Assembly (NCBI GenBank): GCA_040429635.1
Contig: CP158972.1
Location: 3,688,972-3,752,971, forward strand
Reading direction: 5' to 3'
DNA from: Tamlana crocina
GTDB taxonomy: Bacteria; Bacteroidota; Bacteroidia; Flavobacteriales; Flavobacteriaceae
Length of the DNA stretch: 64,000 nt
Both the position numbers and the translations under genes were made by a program. Positions 17,156 through 26,300 of the stretch are shown piece after piece (position 1 is the first letter of the stretch; every line of letters begins with the position of its first letter). Below the pieces are notes generated by a model. The model was not told where the DNA came from and ran no database searches. It saw only the letters and a program-made list of their open reading frames with translations.

Positions 17156-18928
17156 TCATACAATTTTCATTTTCTGTAATAAAAATGACGCATTCATGTT
17201 TTTGCAAACGCCCTTTTTTAGAACGTAATCGAAATGAAGTTCGTCGTTGATGATTTCGGCATCAAAATAATAGTTTTTCACCGCTTGCAATTCCTCTTCA
17301 ATTTCACATAAACTTAAATCGTGTGTGGCAATGATTCCCGTCGCTTTTGAAGCCACCAGTTTTTCAACAAACTTTCGCGACCCAATAGCTTTATCGGTGC
17401 TGTTCGTTCCCTTTAAAATTTCATCCAATACTATAAAGTAGGACTCATTCTTCAATGCATCAACAATATATTTTAATCGGGTAAGTTCTGAAAAGAAATA
17501 TGAACTTTCATCGGTAAGCGAATCGGTGGTCCGCATGCTGGTAATCAATTTTACTGGCGAATATCGACTGGACTCGGCACAAACAGGCAAACCAACGTTA
17601 CCCATTACAATATGCAACGACACCGTGCGCAAGAAGGTACTTTTTCCAGCCATATTGGCTCCGGTTACTATAAAAAACTGCTCATTATTAATGGTTAAAT
17701 CGCTATCGATTCGCTTTTCTTTTTTCAATAGTGGATGCCCCAAACCTTTGGCATCCATAGTGGTTGCATTATTGGTTATTTCAGGAAATACGAATTCGGG
17801 ATGATTAAAAGCAAAATTGCCCAACGAATTGTAAGCATCAAAAAAAGCGACCACTTCAAACCAATCGCCCAACTTGTCACCATACCGAGTTATCCATTTT
17901 TCGATACGATAACTATTTTTCAAATCGGTTAAAAACCAACCATTACCAAAAATGGCTCCAATAAAATTGTTTCTGTTATCTAACGCATCTAAAGCCCTTG
18001 AAAAACGTTTAAAAATAAGCGAAGCTTTTTCATCTTTCAATTGGATTTGCTGCTGCTTTTCTTTCAATAATGCCGAAGAAAAAGAAGCATTTTCAATTAA
18101 ATATAACAATGAAGCATATTGACGAAAGGTATCCCGAATTTTATCGGTATTTGATGCTAAAACATTAATCTTTTTTAAATATGTCCCAGTAATGGCCAAG
18201 CCCAAAACCAACCAATAACCTATAATACCGAGGTTATTCAAAACTCCGAAAACAGCCAAACCGAATAGCAGCACTGTACCCAAGCCGAACGCCAGGGGCA
18301 ACCATCGCATAACTTTTGGCAAAAACGATTGATGTTTTTTAAACCAAGTAGTAATCTGGCTGGCAGGGGTTTCCACTCGAACCAAACTAGAGGTGGCCGC
18401 ATACTTTTGTCGCCATTCCGGATTTGTGCTTAATTCTTTTATAGCCTCTTGTCTTGCTACAATTTCGTTGGTATTGTTGGCTTTTAATTCATCGGCTAAT
18501 CTTTTAGCTCCTTCGGCACTTGTTGTGCGGTTTATATATTGAAAGAACGAGCCGCGCCCAAATAAATCGATATCCAAACTGTAAAAATGGTTGGTATCCT
18601 GGAACTGTAAACCTTGCTCCCTATCGTAAAAATGCCCCGATGCAATGTTTAGTTCCGTTTCGTTAATATCTACCAAAGCTTTGTTGAGCGCCCTTAGTCT
18701 TTTAACGTCGGTGTGTTTTGAAAGAAGAAAAACAAAACCGGCACCACCTAAAACAGCAATAGCCAAAGCTACTTGCCAAGTATTGAAAAACCCATAAATG
18801 CCCACCGCGGTTAGAACAAAAACCAACAAACGCAAAGTACTCAACAGCACCATCTTTTTCTGGTATTTTTTTACTTGCAATTGATAGGTTTGCGAATGGG
18901 TTTTATAATATTCTGAAGGATTATTCAT
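17156..18928 (-). CDS. MutS-family ATPase with N-terminal membrane segments
   Basis: A 590-residue MutS-related protein. The C-terminal MutS ATPase domain has Walker A TGANMAGKSTFLRT (about residues 420-433), the SSYFFSELTRLKYIV region, Walker B YFIVLDEILKGTNSTDKA, and the ATHDLSLCEIE switch. The mismatch-recognition and connector domains of true MutS are missing. Instead residues about 25-70 and 210-255 form pairs of hydrophobic helices (LVFVLTAVGIYGFF; LAFGLGTVLLFGLAVFGVL). This fits the Bacteroidota MutS-like group that is unlikely to do mismatch repair; its role is unknown. Confidence 0.85.
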   Translation of the reverse strand: MNNPSEYYKTHSQTYQLQVKKYQKKMVLLSTLRLLVFVLTAVGIYGFFNTWQVALAIAVLGGAGFVFLLSKHTDVKRLRALNKALVDINETELNIASGHFYDREQGLQFQDTNHFYSLDIDLFGRGSFFQYINRTTSAEGAKRLADELKANNTNEIVARQEAIKELSTNPEWRQKYAATSSLVRVETPASQITTWFKKHQSFLPKVMRWLPLAFGLGTVLLFGLAVFGVLNNLGIIGYWLVLGLAITGTYLKKINVLASNTDKIRDTFRQYASLLYLIENASFSSALLKEKQQQIQLKDEKASLIFKRFSRALDALDNRNNFIGAIFGNGWFLTDLKNSYRIEKWITRYGDKLGDWFEVVAFFDAYNSLGNFAFNHPEFVFPEITNNATTMDAKGLGHPLLKKEKRIDSDLTINNEQFFIVTGANMAGKSTFLRTVSLHIVMGNVGLPVCAESSRYSPVKLITSMRTTDSLTDESSYFFSELTRLKYIVDALKNESYFIVLDEILKGTNSTDKAIGSRKFVEKLVASKATGIIATHDLSLCEIEEELQAVKNYYFDAEIINDELHFDYVLKKGVCKNMNASFLLQKMKIV

Positions 18929-18978
18929 TTTAGTTTTCTATTTTTTGAACCAGAAGTGTTTCATTTTCCAAATAAACG

Positions 18979-21051
18979 AAAAAAGCCCTGAAAAACTCAG
19001 GGCTCTTTTGGTATTGTAAAAATTAGGGATTTAATTCACTACTATTTTTTTGGTCAGCACCTCGTTATTGGCCGTTCTTAAACAAACCACATAAGCACCA
19101 GCAGCTAAACTATTCAATCGAACGCCCATTTCCAATTGGGCATTGGATACACCACTCAAATCTTGTACGCTTTGGCCACGCATGTTCACCACGGTAAAAT
19201 GGGTAACCTCGCTATCCATATTTTTCGCATAAAACGTTTTGGCTGGGTTTTGGTAATAAGTACGGTTTTTTGTTCCATCGGCCTCTTCTGCACTTAACAT
19301 TTGCTGTTCGCTCCGGAAAACGATTGACAGCCTGTTTTTGAACACCCCGGCTTCTGAACCGAACTGACACGCCTCGCCTTTTGTAAGATTGAAATACTCG
19401 CCGGTTAGGTTGTCGTGCAGATAAATTCTTTGACTTTCTTTGATATTTTCCTTCTCGGAAATCATAATTTCGAAAGTGTTATCGCCCGAAGATTTCAAGT
19501 TTAAAGGCACTACTTTTTCATCGGTAATTTCGCCATAGGCCTGCATAATCATATTTTTTCCTTCCAATGATAAATTCAGGTCGTTGTTGTTGGTCTCCGT
19601 ACTCTTGGCATCGTAGCCATAGTCGAAGCCATCAGTGGTATAATCGCTGAAGCCCATCAACAGTTCCCTTCTCGTTTTGGGACCTGTTACCGAATTGAAT
19701 TCCAAACGGATTTTCTGCATTGTATCTCTTGAAGCCTTTTCTTTTGGATTTTTTCCGTTGGAAGACTTTGAGAACGTAGAACCATTATCGTAAGTACCAT
19801 CGGCATCGGCTTCCTTAATGAAAACACGCTGCCCGTTGTTGAATTCCACTTGCCCATCGGCCACAATTTCGGCCAAGAAGCCCTGACCGACAGAAAGGTA
19901 GCGCGAAGGCACGATAGTACCATCCTGAGAGCCGTTATGGTCTCCGTAAAACCCAACAAATTGATAGGCACGGCAAGACCCCAACTTGTTCACTTGGGCA
20001 TAACCACCTTGGTATTCGTTTAGGTAATGCGAATTGCCAGCCCAATGTTGCCAAAGCTGTAGCGTGCCGTCTATCACGCCCGCATTGTCGTCGATGAACT
20101 TATGGATGTCGATTGCCGAGGCGTAGGGGTTGCCCAAAAGGTATTCCGTCTTGGACTGGTTGGGCACGGAGCCCGCTCCGCCCTTGTCCGTTACATCCAA
20201 CAAAATGGTGCCGTTATTTGGTTTTCCCTCAAAAATATATTGTTGTTCCGCTCCGGCATTCCCGGTCCCTTTTTGGGTATAGCCCACGCCCGGGCTTAAT
20301 GATGTGGATGGCGAAATTTGCGCCCAGTCCCAATAAGTCAATCCGTTTATAAATGTGTAGATCCATTGGGTACTGATCTTACCGTTGCCCGTTTGCCCTG
20401 AAGTAAACAAACAGTTTGAACCAGCTTCATCTTTAAGCATATTTAAACTAAAAGTTGTATTGTTGGCATTGTTACCCGTATTATTGTCTGATAGGGTTGA
20501 AACACTCGTAAAACCAACCGGAGAGCCCCAATAGTTGTACCTATACGGATTGGATTGGCCTTCTTGCCTTCTTAAAATCTTGCCTTCGGCCGATGTTACC
20601 AAATCACTGTTTTCTGTCTGCAGCAGTTGGGAATCGTCCATTAAATCCAAAGTACCGTTCAGTTCAAAATACCAACTGTTTTCAATCAAATTATCTCCGT
20701 TTACCGTTAAGGTTTTGTTCGAATCTATTATCAAGCCCAAATGGTTATGCGAATTAGTAGTACTAACATTATTAGAGATTTGGATAATGCTCCAATCTTT
20801 ATTATCTGAAGCATTTTCGATATCCCATACATCGCCGTGCAACCAAGTGGATTCGGTGCACCAACACCCATCAGCTACCGTTTTATAGGGCATAGGCGCC
20901 GTTTGTGGCTGTACCGTGGTGATGTTGTGCAGACGAGCAGACAGGCCGTTGCCCGAAAAATCGGTGGTCGTTAGGTTCACGATATCCGTCATCGGGTAAT
21001 AGGCCTTTAAATTTGACCATGGGATTACCGCCGATGTGGCCGAATCGGATA
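18979..21051. repeat. Copy 1 of a 2,073-bp near-identical duplicated block
   Basis: Aligns with 29338-31410 at a constant offset of 10,359 bp. By eye I found only three differences: G19442/A29801, A19490/C29849, C21032/T31391. The block covers the terminator, the intergenic spacer and the C-terminal ~670 codons of the surface-protein gene. Similarity drops sharply at both ends. Confidence 0.93.
18984..19004 (-). terminator. Intrinsic terminator after the first surface-protein gene
   Basis: Stem AGCCCTGA (18984-18991) with TCAGGGCT (18997-19004), loop of five bases, followed on the minus strand by a T-run. It is placed 27 bp after the stop codon of the 1392-aa gene. An identical copy is at 29343-29363. 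Confidence 0.85.
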
Positions 21052-23209
21052 CCGGTTTGGGAATGGTACTGCCCTGCACCGTGCCCGAATTATTGTTTAT
21101 CTCTTGGTAGACCGTCTTGCGCAACTGGTCCTCGGTCAACGCCACGTCAAATACGCGCACCTCGTCTATCGCTCCGTGGAACGGCAGGGCGTGGTCCAGT
21201 GCCCTGGACCCTATGGTAAAGCTATCGCCCGAGGCATAGATCCCACCCGAGAGCGAACCGTCGTTGCTCGAACCGTGGAGCGCGCCGTTCACGTAGGCCC
21301 TGAGCTTCGCCGAGGCCGAGGCGCTGTCGTAAACCAGGGCCACGTGCACCCAGACGTCACGGTCGAACTTAGCCGTTGGCGTGATCGCCGCATCGTTCAA
21401 CTTGAACCAAAGCTGCCTAGAGCTGTGCGCCTGGATGTGCAGGTTCCCGAAGTTAACCACATAGCCCGAGCTCGAAAAGCCAGCGTCCAGCTTTATCCAC
21501 GCCATTACCGTCGCTGCGGTAAGCCCGCCAAGGTCCAGGTCGCTGTCCAGGTAGTCGTCCACACCGTCGAAATCGATCGTCGCGGACGATGGCGGGTTCA
21601 CGTCGAATAGGTCTCGGTAGTCCAAATCACCGCCAGCGAACAAATCACCGTCCGCATCGGGTAAGATCGATAGGTCGCTGGGGTTATCAATCTCATCATT
21701 TGGGTCATTTGGATCATAAGGGGTCGAGCCCTCAAAAAGAATATCCAAACCATCGTTATCGGTGTCTGAAAACACTATGATTTCATCTGCCATACCATTT
21801 TCTTCGATATCTAATAAACCATCATCATCGCTATCTAAATCAAGAAAATCCGGCATTAAATCCCAATCTGTAAAGACAACATCTATCCCACTACCATAAA
21901 CAACATCTATTCCTGTAGAAGCTACAACTCCAGATGGCGCAATATACCCTAAGGTAGTTTGCCCTTCAACGTTATCAGGAATACCGTCATTATCACTATC
22001 AATATCTAAATGATTATAAACCCCGTCATTGTCAAAATCTTCACCCGTTACTATGGTTAAAGAATTGGCGTTGAAATCTAAAAATTCACATTGTGTGAAC
22101 GACATAGCATACTGCCTTGTTGAAGAACCAGAAGATGTTTTTATAGCTTGCATTCTCATGGTAAACGAATTTCCTATAAACTGGTAATACGCTCTTAACC
22201 AAGACAATGTAGAAAACCCGTTTACCGTGGTATCTCCAGAAGTCATTTCAATATTATTCGAACCTAAATCCGTAACGGTTAAATCTGAAGGGTTATCAAT
22301 ACCATAAGCCGCGGGATTATAATAAATAACCGACTCCAACAAACTTGAAGTACCGTCGCAATCCCAAGTAATACCATTCACCCTAAAAATATTTGTAGAA
22401 GGCGTTGCGGTACCTGAATCTACTATGGTAAATTTAAAAGTAGCCCCTGGAGTTCCCGTTCCGGCGAAAGTCAGTGTAGTTTGTAAATAGGGCACATTAC
22501 CCGTAGTATCATCATCAATATTAGCAATGGTTGTATTGGTAAGTTCTGTAATTTCCATAAGAACATCATACCCTGTAATAGTGTTTCCAAACCTATACAC
22601 GGCACCAACAGCCCCTTCTGCTCCTGTACTTACAGAACTATCATAGTATCCGTTTTCAAAATTTAAAGGTGGGAGTGTGCATTCAAATCTATTTTCCCCT
22701 AAGTTTTCAATGGCATCGGGTATGCCATCACCATCGTCATCGTAATCCAAGTAATCTCCAACACCATCCTGATCTAAATCAGGAATGTTGTTACAGGTGG
22801 AATCTCCTCCCGACACATCGAAGTAAATGATTTGGCCAGAAGTTGTTGCTCCAGCCCCATTGTCGTTGACCACTTGCACACCATCTACCTCTACTTTTAC
22901 GCTTCCGCCGTCCCAACCGTTGTTGGCGACATCGTATAATTTAACGTAATAATTTGTACCATTAGGAACACATCCTAAATCGTACTTTACGCTATACCGA
23001 TCTGTAGAAGTAACTTGACTTGAAGTGTAACACTGCGAATCGTCGCAAAGGGTAAGTAATAAATCGTTAGCCGTATTATAAATTTCAACTTTATGTTCGT
23101 AAGACTGTTTAGGCCATTTAACCCTCACCTTTATCGGTGAATGTTGGGCACTGCCTAAATTAAAAACAAGGCATACCACGAGTAGGTGAAAAAATAATTT
23201 TGTTTTCAT
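19031..23209 (-). CDS. Giant T9SS-secreted surface protein A (TSP3-like and LamG domains)
   Basis: 1392 aa. Signal peptide (LLVVCLVFNLGSAQ). About residues 25-135 form a beta-rich domain. Calcium-type thrombospondin-3-like repeats follow (DLDQDGVGDYLDYDDDGDGIP near 145, then [13 protein letters not shown] and DSDDDGLLDIEENG around 400-470). A LamG/concanavalin-like domain lies at about 540-710 ([15 protein letters not shown] to IDEVRVFDVALTEDQ). A conserved region beginning at STWLHGDVWDI is shared with the three neighbouring genes. The C-terminus is a type A T9SS sorting tail ([20 protein letters not shown]). Predicted to be secreted through T9SS and fixed to the cell surface, perhaps as an adhesin; ligand unknown. 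The codons for the LamG part are unusually GC-rich. Its last 670 residues match protein C exactly. Confidence 0.88.
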   Translation of the reverse strand: MKTKLFFHLLVVCLVFNLGSAQHSPIKVRVKWPKQSYEHKVEIYNTANDLLLTLCDDSQCYTSSQVTSTDRYSVKYDLGCVPNGTNYYVKLYDVANNGWDGGSVKVEVDGVQVVNDNGAGATTSGQIIYFDVSGGDSTCNNIPDLDQDGVGDYLDYDDDGDGIPDAIENLGENRFECTLPPLNFENGYYDSSVSTGAEGAVGAVYRFGNTITGYDVLMEITELTNTTIANIDDDTTGNVPYLQTTLTFAGTGTPGATFKFTIVDSGTATPSTNIFRVNGITWDCDGTSSLLESVIYYNPAAYGIDNPSDLTVTDLGSNNIEMTSGDTTVNGFSTLSWLRAYYQFIGNSFTMRMQAIKTSSGSSTRQYAMSFTQCEFLDFNANSLTIVTGEDFDNDGVYNHLDIDSDNDGIPDNVEGQTTLGYIAPSGVVASTGIDVVYGSGIDVVFTDWDLMPDFLDLDSDDDGLLDIEENGMADEIIVFSDTDNDGLDILFEGSTPYDPNDPNDEIDNPSDLSILPDADGDLFAGGDLDYRDLFDVNPPSSATIDFDGVDDYLDSDLDLGGLTAATVMAWIKLDAGFSSSGYVVNFGNLHIQAHSSRQLWFKLNDAAITPTAKFDRDVWVHVALVYDSASASAKLRAYVNGALHGSSNDGSLSGGIYASGDSFTIGSRALDHALPFHGAIDEVRVFDVALTEDQLRKTVYQEINNNSGTVQGSTIPKPVSDSATSAVIPWSNLKAYYPMTDIVNLTTTDFSGNGLSARLHNITTVQPQTAPMPYKTVADGCWCTESTWLHGDVWDIENASDNKDWSIIQISNNVSTTNSHNHLGLIIDSNKTLTVNGDNLIENSWYFELNGTLDLMDDSQLLQTENSDLVTSAEGKILRRQEGQSNPYRYNYWGSPVGFTSVSTLSDNNTGNNANNTTFSLNMLKDEAGSNCLFTSGQTGNGKISTQWIYTFINGLTYWDWAQISPSTSLSPGVGYTQKGTGNAGAEQQYIFEGKPNNGTILLDVTDKGGAGSVPNQSKTEYLLGNPYASAIDIHKFIDDNAGVIDGTLQLWQHWAGNSHYLNEYQGGYAQVNKLGSCRAYQFVGFYGDHNGSQDGTIVPSRYLSVGQGFLAEIVADGQVEFNNGQRVFIKEADADGTYDNGSTFSKSSNGKNPKEKASRDTMQKIRLEFNSVTGPKTRRELLMGFSDYTTDGFDYGYDAKSTETNNNDLNLSLEGKNMIMQAYGEITDEKVVPLNLKSSGDNTFEIMISEKENIKESQRIYLHDNLTGEYFNLTKGEACQFGSEAGVFKNRLSIVFRSEQQMLSAEEADGTKNRTYYQNPAKTFYAKNMDSEVTHFTVVNMRGQSVQDLSGVSNAQLEMGVRLNSLAAGAYVVCLRTANNEVLTKKIVVN

Positions 23210-23330
23210 AATTAATAGATTTGGGAACCTAAAAACAACTAATATTCAATCCGTTACACTATTTATTCGCTAAAAGCATTATATTCTCTTTTTTCGTCAA
23301 CTCAAAATAGATGAAACGTTATTTTTACCG

Positions 23331-26300
23331 TTAATTAATTACAATTTTTTTAGTGAGCACCTCATTGGTTTCCGTTCTTAAACACACCACATAAGCCCCT
23401 GTAGTCATATTGCTGAAGCTAATGCCTCGATCTAGCTCTGCTGTGCTTACATTACTCATTTCAAGCACATTTTGCCCGCGCATATTTATCAATGCAAAAT
23501 GTTTCACCGTACCATTCAACTTTTTAGCATAAAAGGTTTTACTGCTGTTTTGATAATAAATAAAACTTTCTGGTGTCATAGCCTCTTCGGTACTTAATGA
23601 TTGCTGCTCATCTTGGAACACAATATCAAACCTACTGTTAAATCTTCCTGGTTCTGAGCTAAACTGATAAGTTCCATCTTGCGAAAGGTCGAAATACTCA
23701 CCGGTTAAATTATCTTTTATGTAAATAGCTTGATTTTCTGGGATATTTATTTTTTCGGATATTTTAATTTCGAAACTGTTTTTACCCGACGATTTAAAAT
23801 TAAGCGGAATGACTTTGTCGTCCGTAATTGGGCTATAAGCCTGCATGATCATACCTTTTCCTTCAAGAGCTAAATTAAGGTCGTTGTTGTTTGATTCTGT
23901 ACACTTGGCGTCGTAACCATAATCAAAATCATCTTTGGTATAATTGCTAAATCCAAGCAAAAGCTCTCTTCTGGTTTTTGGACCTGTTGCTGAATTGAAT
24001 TCCAAACGGATTTTCTGCATCTCACTTTTCTCAATTTTTTCTTTTGAAGATTTGCTGGCTTTGGTAGACTTCGAAAAGATAGACCCTTGATTGTAAGTTC
24101 CGTTCGCATCTACTTCTTTTATAAATACCCGCTGACCGTTATTGAACTCTACTTGGCCATCTGCAACGACTTCAACAACAAACCCCTGCCCTACAGCAAT
24201 GTAACGGGTAGGCACAATGGCTCCGAATTTGGAATTATCTACACCACCTTCTATGCCAACAAATTGGTAAGCCCTACAACCGCCAAGCTTATTGACTTGA
24301 GCATATCCGCCTTGGTACTCATTTAAATAATGTGAGTTTCCTGCCCACTGTTGCCACAAATAAATGGTTCCATCTATTACACCCGCGTTATCATCTATAA
24401 ACTGATGAAGATCTAAAGCCGAAGCATAAGGATTCCCTACCAAATATTCGGTTTTTGTTTTGTTGGGCACAGAACCGGCACCGCCCTTATCTACAACATC
24501 AATCAAAACAGTACCATTATTGGGTTTACCTTCAAAAATATATTGTTGCTCGTTGCCGGGACTACCTGTTCCTTTTTGGGTATAACCCACTCCTGGGCTT
24601 AATGGCGAAGTGGGAGATACAGCTTTCCAGTCCCAATAGGTCACACCATTTTTAAAAGTATATAACCAAGCCGTACTTATACTTCCATTACCTGAATGTC
24701 CTGAAGTAAAAGGCAAGTTGAAACCTGATTCGTCCTTTAGCATATTCAATTTATAGGATGTGTTATTGAGGTTATTAATAGAGGCATTATCATCTGTAAG
24801 TGAGGTAGCGGCCATTGCACCAATTGGTGCAGACCAGTAATTGTACCAAAACGGACTTGAAGCACCCTCTTGCCTCCTAAGCAATTTACCCGTTGCCGAT
24901 GTTACCAAGTTGCTATTTATGGTTTGGATAAGCTGCGAATCTTCCATTAAATCTAAAGTTCCGTTGAGCTCAAAATACCATTCGTTCTTTACCTGCCGTG
25001 TTCCGTTTACCGTTAAGGTTTTACCGGAATCAATGAAAAGCCCCATGGTATTGATATCGTGATCAATGGCAATGTTGTTTTTTATTTGAACAATTCCCCA
25101 TTCATTATCATCTCCTAAATTTGAAATATTCCAAACATCGCCATGAAGCCAAGTAGAGCTTGAGGCCCATGGTCCATCAGCGCTTGTTACATAAGGCAGT
25201 GGTGCTGTTTGTTCTTGAACTGAAGCACTATTATTTTTTGAATACCCGTTGATATTATTACTTGAAAAATCGGCAGCGGCATTGTTAGCCATCGGGTAGT
25301 ATCCCTTTAAGTTCGCCCAAAGCAAATTATCTGAAATATTTGAAGCGATTAATTTTCCACGAATCCCTGTTCCGCTTTGAACAATTTCCTGGTTCATCAT
25401 TTGCCTTATCTGTTGTTTGCTAAGAGCCACATTCCAAATACGGACTTCATCTATATACCCATCAAAACAATACTTGGGTGTATTTGGTGTACTGCTATCA
25501 TAACTAGCTCCTAATAAAAAACTGTAACTATTATTTGAAGGCGCTGAGGCACTTACACTTGTAGCCACCAACACGCCATCAACGTATAGAGACACCGTAT
25601 TTCTTGTGTATGTTGCTGCTACGTGGTACCATTTATTATTCTCAATTTGGTTTGTCGAGGTAATAGTTAATACCGGTATGCCTGAATTATTATACCATAT
25701 CAAACTAGGATACCCATTTTCCAATGTGAAATGATAGCCCCTAAGCGCCCCCAATGCAACATCACCTTTAGACATAATTGTTGCCTTGGCACTTGTAGAC
25801 TTTTGTAGCACCCAAGCTTCTAGGGAAAAACTACGAGATAAATCGTGATTATCACCAAAATCAACATAATAGTCTGTTCCATTGAAATCAACAAAAGTGT
25901 TCTCAACACATAGTGAGAACGTACCCGTATTACCCGGATAAGCATCTACAGAAACATAATAAGTTGCTCCTGGAGTTAAATTAAAACCAGAAACTACCAC
26001 ATCATCATTGTTGGATGCATACCTTTTACTATCCACTTCAACCGTTCCGCCATCTTCCCACATGGCCACTTGGGTTCTTCGTTGGGTTCCTTTGGTTCCA
26101 TCAACATCAACGGTAATGCTAATTTGTCCTGTTTCTGGCGCCGTAAACTTAAACCAACGGTTATATTTCGGCCCATTATTGTTCCAACTGGAGCCCGCCA
26201 CCTTATCGGGTGTCGCTCCTGTGGTGTCGTAAATAGCATCGTCCGAACAAGAGTTTATAAGGTTTGTGATGTCGATGGCACCTTCGTAAAAATCATAGCT

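Noticed and set aside
20102..21610. Overlapping plus-strand open frames opposite protein A (and the same at 30461-31247 opposite protein C)
   Set aside because: They mirror the coding strand of the surface-protein genes, exist in both copies because the DNA is duplicated, and show no domain, signal or start-site logic. They are open mainly because of the GC-rich and Asp/Ser-rich codons.
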